From: a virus
Virus record (IMG/VR): IMGVR_UViG_3300030099_001185
Location: 1-38,192 of that record
Strand: one strand, 5' to 3'
DNA: 38,192 nucleotides
The notes under the pieces are model-generated. The model was given only the letters and a program-made list of their open reading frames with translations. It searched no databases and was not told the origin of the DNA. Numbering within the stretch: position 1 is the stretch's first letter; each line of letters starts with the position of its first letter. A program made the translations under genes and the position numbers. Below are positions 34,380-38,192 of this stretch, piece after piece.

Positions 34380-36123
34380 ATTCTACGTCAAACCCTTCTG
34401 TATCTTTACGATTACCTTGTATAAAATAAAAACAATCTATTTTTGTAGCTGAAGTATTTTCTACATAAACTTTGTTGTCTCTTATTTCTTTGACATATAA
34501 CTGTTGCATATGTCCTTTTGGGGTTAATTGTGCTGTGATGCTATCTTCATGTACTAATCCTGTCCAATAGTCAGGTAGCTCTATTACATTCTCATCTGTA
34601 AGTATTCCACGAACATATACACCGTGTTCAGGACCTTCTAATGATCCATGCTTCAATCTCATATTATGCTTTGTTGGGTGCTCAATGTCAAATGATTTAG
34701 TTGTTGCTGATAATAATCCTGTAACAGTTACACCAGTAGAAGTAGTTTCTAATTTTTTAACATTATTGTGATATAACTCTACTGCACCATTTGTTATAAA
34801 ACTAGAGACTTTTTCACCAGTATATTCAGTATAGCCAGAAGGCACACTAGTTGTATCTTGAATTACAGTAGTATTCCAAGTTGTATCAGTATAAGCACCA
34901 CGCTGGAAAAAGCACAGATTAACACCAAGTTTATGAATACTACCAGTCTTTCCTTTTATAAGTAGTTTAATAGTATTAGTTGAAGTATTAATCCACAACA
35001 CTGGCTCTACATAATCATCACCTATTTGATGAGAAGTATATCCAATTTCCCTAGAAATACTTCCAGAACTAGAATAGCGAATACCTACTTTAATATCTAA
35101 TACTTGTATATTTTGACTAACTTGTGCCATTAAAGTTCCAACAAAATTATAATTAGAACTATTAGCAGTAGGATTAATGGTTGCAATTTCAATATATTCA
35201 CCAGCTACAAAGTAACTACTTGATTGATAATCTTGTTGAAAGTTTTCAAAACCTCCGTTTATTTCACCATTGCCTCGATTAAGTTGCACACTACCACTAG
35301 CATTAGGTATGGTAACAGTTCTATCTGCTGTAGGGTCTTGTACTGTAAGTGTAGTTTCAAAATCATTATTTGTTGCACCTTCAAAGATTAAATCTGAATC
35401 TACTCCAAGTACAACATCAAACGCTTGTACTCCTATATCAGTAATATTATTAGGATTACCAGTATGATGAATTGTACCAATACCAACTAATTTATTAAGT
35501 TCAGCTGCAGTAGCTGTAACTGCTGTGCCATCTATAGCTAGTCTATTTGGTTTAATATCAAATAATAGATTATTACTAACTCTTGCTACTTCATCGCCAT
35601 TTGTTCTTTGAAAGACTATTGATTTATTACTTTGATTTGGTTTTATAATTGCATTACCAGCATTTTGTTTTATATTAAGAAAATCTAATCCATCATCTTG
35701 AAAACTAAAAGTACCACCATTAGCATCAAAAGTTACGTTACCATCAATGTCTAGTGCAAAGTTTCCTGCATCAGATATAGTGCTACCACTAATTAAACTA
35801 ATATTATTATTATTATCTATTACGACAGATTTCTCAGCAGGAAGAGTACAAAATATCTCTCTTGTTCCTGCAGACCAATTTACTTCGTTGTCACTATTGC
35901 TTGATTGTAATATCGTTGTACGAGCTAAAGTTGTACCACTTGCTGTGTAAGTACCTATACCTACTTCAAAGTCAGTACCATCTGTACAACAATAATAGGT
36001 TGTATTTGAATTACCAATAGAACCAAAAGACTCAAATCCTGTAGAAGCACCTCCAAGTGTATACGTGCCTGTACCTGTCGTAGAAGTCGTTTCTTTTACT
36101 CTATCCGATAAAATAAATGCCAT
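34369..36123 (-). CDS. Tail fibre / virion protein with conserved C-terminal KSFDIEHPTK domain
   Basis: 584 residues. The N-terminal domain (ILSDRVKETTSTTGTGTYTL, then STGFESFGSIGNSNTTYYCC) is a common start of phage structural proteins that attach to the tail. The middle is beta-rich with repeated short elements. The C-terminus (about 475-584: KSFDIEHPTKHNMRLKHGSL, then LPDYWTGLVHEDSITAQLTP) is a domain I recall at the ends of fibre proteins of marine viruses. It is the second gene after the terminator at 36608-36631. Its position suggests a fibre or head-proximal appendage. Confidence 0.7.
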   Translation of the reverse strand: MAFILSDRVKETTSTTGTGTYTLGGASTGFESFGSIGNSNTTYYCCTDGTDFEVGIGTYTASGTTLARTTILQSSNSDNEVNWSAGTREIFCTLPAEKSVVIDNNNNISLISGSTISDAGNFALDIDGNVTFDANGGTFSFQDDGLDFLNIKQNAGNAIIKPNQSNKSIVFQRTNGDEVARVSNNLLFDIKPNRLAIDGTAVTATAAELNKLVGIGTIHHTGNPNNITDIGVQAFDVVLGVDSDLIFEGATNNDFETTLTVQDPTADRTVTIPNASGSVQLNRGNGEINGGFENFQQDYQSSSYFVAGEYIEIATINPTANSSNYNFVGTLMAQVSQNIQVLDIKVGIRYSSSGSISREIGYTSHQIGDDYVEPVLWINTSTNTIKLLIKGKTGSIHKLGVNLCFFQRGAYTDTTWNTTVIQDTTSVPSGYTEYTGEKVSSFITNGAVELYHNNVKKLETTSTGVTVTGLLSATTKSFDIEHPTKHNMRLKHGSLEGPEHGVYVRGILTDENVIELPDYWTGLVHEDSITAQLTPKGHMQQLYVKEIRDNKVYVENTSATKIDCFYFIQGNRKDTEGFDVEYES

Positions 36124-36134
36124 TTATGTACCTA

Positions 36135-36593
36135 TTAAGATGGAGGGTCTAATCTTATGATTGCAGTTGCACCACCAGAACCTATTGCAGGAAATTGAAC
36201 GGTTAAGTCACCTGCTGTTGCAGATATTGTACCACCAAAACTTATTACTGCTATAGCTTTATTAGAAGCACTTGAATTATAAATAATACAGCCTTCAGCT
36301 TGACACGTTACATTAGAAAATACTTCATCGTCTATGTCAACAAAAGCTCTACCTGAAGATGCATCACTAGAAATAGATATGTTATCTAAAGTTTGTCCAC
36401 CTGCAGAATAGTTAGTTCCTGTAGTCTCATCTGAGTTTCCAGTTACGTTTGAATAATTAGTCGTAGTCTTATCATATGTTCCTGAAGAAGAAGGTTTTAT
36501 TAAAGCTAGTTTAATTGTATGAGAATCTAAATCGTGAATGCCTCCCAACAATTCAGTTTTAAAACTTGTGCACAAAGCTGTTGTTATTGCCAT
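36135..36593 (-). CDS. Conserved phage virion protein
   Basis: 152 residues. The pattern LLGGIHDLDSHTIKLALIKP, then GTNYSAGGQTLDNISIS, then CIIYNSSASNKAIAVISFGG and AGDLTVQFPAIGSG is a recurrent phage structural family as I recall, and the all-beta character fits. It is the first gene after the terminator that follows the capsid and decoration genes. The ribosome site AAGGATG precedes the ATG. Likely a head or tail accessory protein; the exact position in the particle is unknown. Confidence 0.7.
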   Translation of the reverse strand: MAITTALCTSFKTELLGGIHDLDSHTIKLALIKPSSSGTYDKTTTNYSNVTGNSDETTGTNYSAGGQTLDNISISSDASSGRAFVDIDDEVFSNVTCQAEGCIIYNSSASNKAIAVISFGGTISATAGDLTVQFPAIGSGGATAIIRLDPPS

Positions 36594-36607
36594 GTTATCA
36601 TCCTTAT

Positions 36608-36631
36608 AATAAAAAGGGGATGAGTCACCCC
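36608..36631 (-). terminator. Intrinsic terminator or attenuator after the capsid genes
   Basis: Read leftward: GGGGTG, loop ACT, CA, one bulged T, CCCC, then TTTTTATT. The stem is GC-rich and strong for this AT-rich genome and is followed at once by a U-run. It lies in the 77-base gap (36594-36670) between the decoration-like gene and the next virion gene, so it should limit read-through from the strongly needed capsid genes into the tail genes. Confidence 0.65.
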
Positions 36632-36654
36632 ACCCCCTCTAAACGCATACATAT

Positions 36655-36671
36655 ACTTATAAAAAATAAGT
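36655..36671 (-). repeat. Perfect AT-only inverted repeat
   Basis: ACTTAT (36655-36660), 5-base loop, ATAAGT (36666-36671), a perfect 6-base inverted repeat just after the decoration-gene stop and before the GC-rich hairpin. It is short and AT-only, so it may be chance or an RNA-stabilising element. Confidence 0.35.
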
Positions 36672-37153
36672 TATGCTAAAGTGTCTCTGTCAACTTCGTT
36701 GGCAGACATATCGCCTTGGTCGCTGATATCCATCATTGCTGCATAAACACGGATTTTACCTGCACTAAAGGATGCACCACTACCTGCTAATAACACATCA
36801 ATTGTGTCATCAGAAGTGGAAGCAGTTAAACCTGTGATTGCAATCTGAGGAGCGTAAGCACCATCCGCTGCACCATCAATATCAAAAGTTGCAACAAACT
36901 CATCAACGTCACCACCTGTAAAACCGAGTGATGCAGTTGCGTCTGTTCCAGTGTTCATAGTTGCACTGTTTACAACTTGAAGACCAGCAGCTACAACAAG
37001 AGTATTAGCTGGAACTGTGATAGCTTGAATGGTATCACCGTTAGGATTAATACTATTAGCAGTTAAGTCAATAACGTTATCTACATAGTATACGTTTCTG
37101 CCTCTTTGGGAGTTGCCAGAAGCGGCTTTTAAAGCAGCTGTAATATTCGCCAT
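36671..37153 (-). CDS. Probable capsid decoration or head-stabilising protein
   Basis: 160 residues, directly downstream of the capsid gene, 13 bases apart. The sequence is beta-rich and low in charge (NVIDLTANSINPNGDTIQAI, then NTLVVAAGLQVVNSATMNTG), ending with an acidic tail (DQGDMSANEVDRDTLA). It is the only other gene in the segment before the terminator, so it would be made at levels close to the capsid protein, as expected for a decoration protein. No homologue is recognised with certainty; a head-fibre or minor head role is possible. Confidence 0.55.
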   Translation of the reverse strand: MANITAALKAASGNSQRGRNVYYVDNVIDLTANSINPNGDTIQAITVPANTLVVAAGLQVVNSATMNTGTDATASLGFTGGDVDEFVATFDIDGAADGAYAPQIAITGLTASTSDDTIDVLLAGSGASFSAGKIRVYAAMMDISDQGDMSANEVDRDTLA

Positions 37154-37166
37154 AATTAAATCTCCC

Positions 37167-38192
37167 TTATGCTAAGTTATAAGCAGCAGTAACGATTGCC
37201 TCAGGTCTGAGAATCTTTCTGCCATACAAATGCATACCACGAACAATGTCAGCAAATGAATCAGGGTCTCTGTAAGACTCTGTTTTGTTGATCTGCTCTG
37301 CAGTAGCTACTGCTGAACTGTGTCCAGCGACAATGATTCCAAAGTTTGAAGCATTTGAACCACCTGTTGTAGAAGGACCTGTGCCTAATGTAGGTAGGTT
37401 GTTAGATGTATAAACTTGGAAACCGTGTAGATTATTAAGAACGAGACCATTCTGTAATCCTGAACCACCAAAATCTGAATTTAAAAGTCTTGAATCTTCG
37501 TCTTTTAAGATTTCAATGAATACAGGGTCAAGAACAAGCCATCTTCCTTGAGTGTCAACATTCTGTTGATCCAATAATCTAGCCATACGTGCTATAACCT
37601 GTAAAGGAAAAGCATTACCTGTAGTGCCTGATTTAGCTGCAGTTGCTCCACCTGCTCTTGGCTCAAGACCAATAGATTGGTTAGCTGTTCCTGCTGTGCC
37701 ATCAGTTTGGGTAAAATCAGAAGCATCTATTGACATAGAAGCTAATAATTCTGCACCAACTAAGTTCGCACCATCAGATGCAGTTGATACTGCTTTTACA
37801 CCATTAACGGTAGTATTTACAGTGTCTGCTACACCATGTATAGCTGATTGCTTAAAACCTGACATATAGCCAAGAACTTCTTGGTCAAATTGGTCAGATA
37901 GTCTGTAAGCTGCTCTGTCACTTGCTAGTGAAGAAAAGTTTACGTGAGAGTGAGCTTCTTCAATATCATCAACCTTGAAAGCAAAGTAGTTAGCTTTATC
38001 AATAGTTAATGAGAACTCCTCATCGTCAAGGTCTTGAGGTGTAATAGTTGTACCTCTAGCATAAGACTTGACAGTAATTTCAGGTTCTTTGATAACCTTA
38101 ACAGAATCGCCCATATTAGCAATTTCACCGAAATAATCGGAGTTAGTAATTGCTTCAACAATAGATGACTTACGGAATGCAAGTTGCACCTG
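37167..38192 (-). CDS. Major capsid protein (5' end outside the window)
   Basis: About 341 residues are visible to the stop at 37167; the frame is open at the right edge, so the N-terminus is missing. Features of a phage coat protein of the HK97 fold (P22/T7-like group): AFRKSSIVEAITNSDYFGEI near the visible start, VKVIKEPEITVKSYARGTTI, the E-loop-like hydrophilic part DEEFSLTIDKANYFAFKVDD, RWLVLDPVFIEILKDEDSRL and the ending MHLYGRKILRPEAIVTAAYN, typical of coat proteins. It is followed by the decoration-like gene and then the terminator. Portal, scaffold and terminase would be expected further to the right. Confidence 0.85.
   Translation of the reverse strand, partial: QVQLAFRKSSIVEAITNSDYFGEIANMGDSVKVIKEPEITVKSYARGTTITPQDLDDEEFSLTIDKANYFAFKVDDIEEAHSHVNFSSLASDRAAYRLSDQFDQEVLGYMSGFKQSAIHGVADTVNTTVNGVKAVSTASDGANLVGAELLASMSIDASDFTQTDGTAGTANQSIGLEPRAGGATAAKSGTTGNAFPLQVIARMARLLDQQNVDTQGRWLVLDPVFIEILKDEDSRLLNSDFGGSGLQNGLVLNNLHGFQVYTSNNLPTLGTGPSTTGGSNASNFGIIVAGHSSAVATAEQINKTESYRDPDSFADIVRGMHLYGRKILRPEAIVTAAYNLA

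Noticed and set aside
36613-36640. G-rich leftward stretch as a G-quadruplex.
   Set aside because: Only two clear G tracts are present; the hairpin with a U-run explains it better.

Overview
The window looks like roughly 38 kb of a tailed, short-tailed (podovirus-type) phage of marine bacteria. The DNA is AT-rich by eye and tightly packed, with start/stop overlaps nearly everywhere and few non-coding gaps. The best diagnostic gene is a family A DNA polymerase (3836-5854) with a DnaJ-like CxxCxGxG zinc module between its 3'-5' exonuclease and polymerase domains. To my knowledge that is a hallmark of the phage type founded by the SAR116 phage HMO-2011, whose relatives infect SAR116, Roseobacter-group and SAR11 bacteria. 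The low G+C would suit a SAR11-like host, but a cobalamin-dependent ribonucleotide reductase argues for a host that can obtain B12. I leave the host open.

Layout: positions 1-11563 are read rightward and hold the early and DNA-metabolism genes. They are a membrane-anchored small protein, a 27-residue membrane peptide overlapping a tyrosine integrase, a primase and a DnaB-type helicase on separate genes, an endonuclease VII-like nuclease, DNA polymerase, a probable single-strand DNA-binding protein preceded by a near-consensus sigma70 promoter, a RecB-like exonuclease, a T7-type endonuclease I, a DUF3310 protein, a class II (B12) ribonucleotide reductase, and a tail of small genes including one that resembles ribosome modulation factor. 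Together these replicate, recombine and resolve phage DNA and turn host ribonucleotides into precursors. The integrase implies a temperate option, but no attP or tRNA-like core is visible.

Positions 11570-38192 are read leftward and hold virion genes. In transcription order they are the major capsid protein (cut by the window edge), a decoration-like protein, an intrinsic terminator or attenuator, a small virion protein, a large set of fibre, tailspike and small tail genes, a head-tail adaptor, a nozzle-like protein, two giant fibre/adhesin genes, a possible tail-fibre chaperone, a membrane/coiled-coil protein that may be a holin, and five internal or ejection proteins. The two arms converge at about 11565.

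The portal, terminase, scaffold, endolysin and any phage RNA polymerase are not in the window. The most unusual points are a type-1-copper-like H...C-x2-H-x2-M site in the 1108-residue adhesin, 19 eleven-residue repeats in an internal virion protein, the RMF-like protein at the end of the early arm, and the zinc module in the polymerase.
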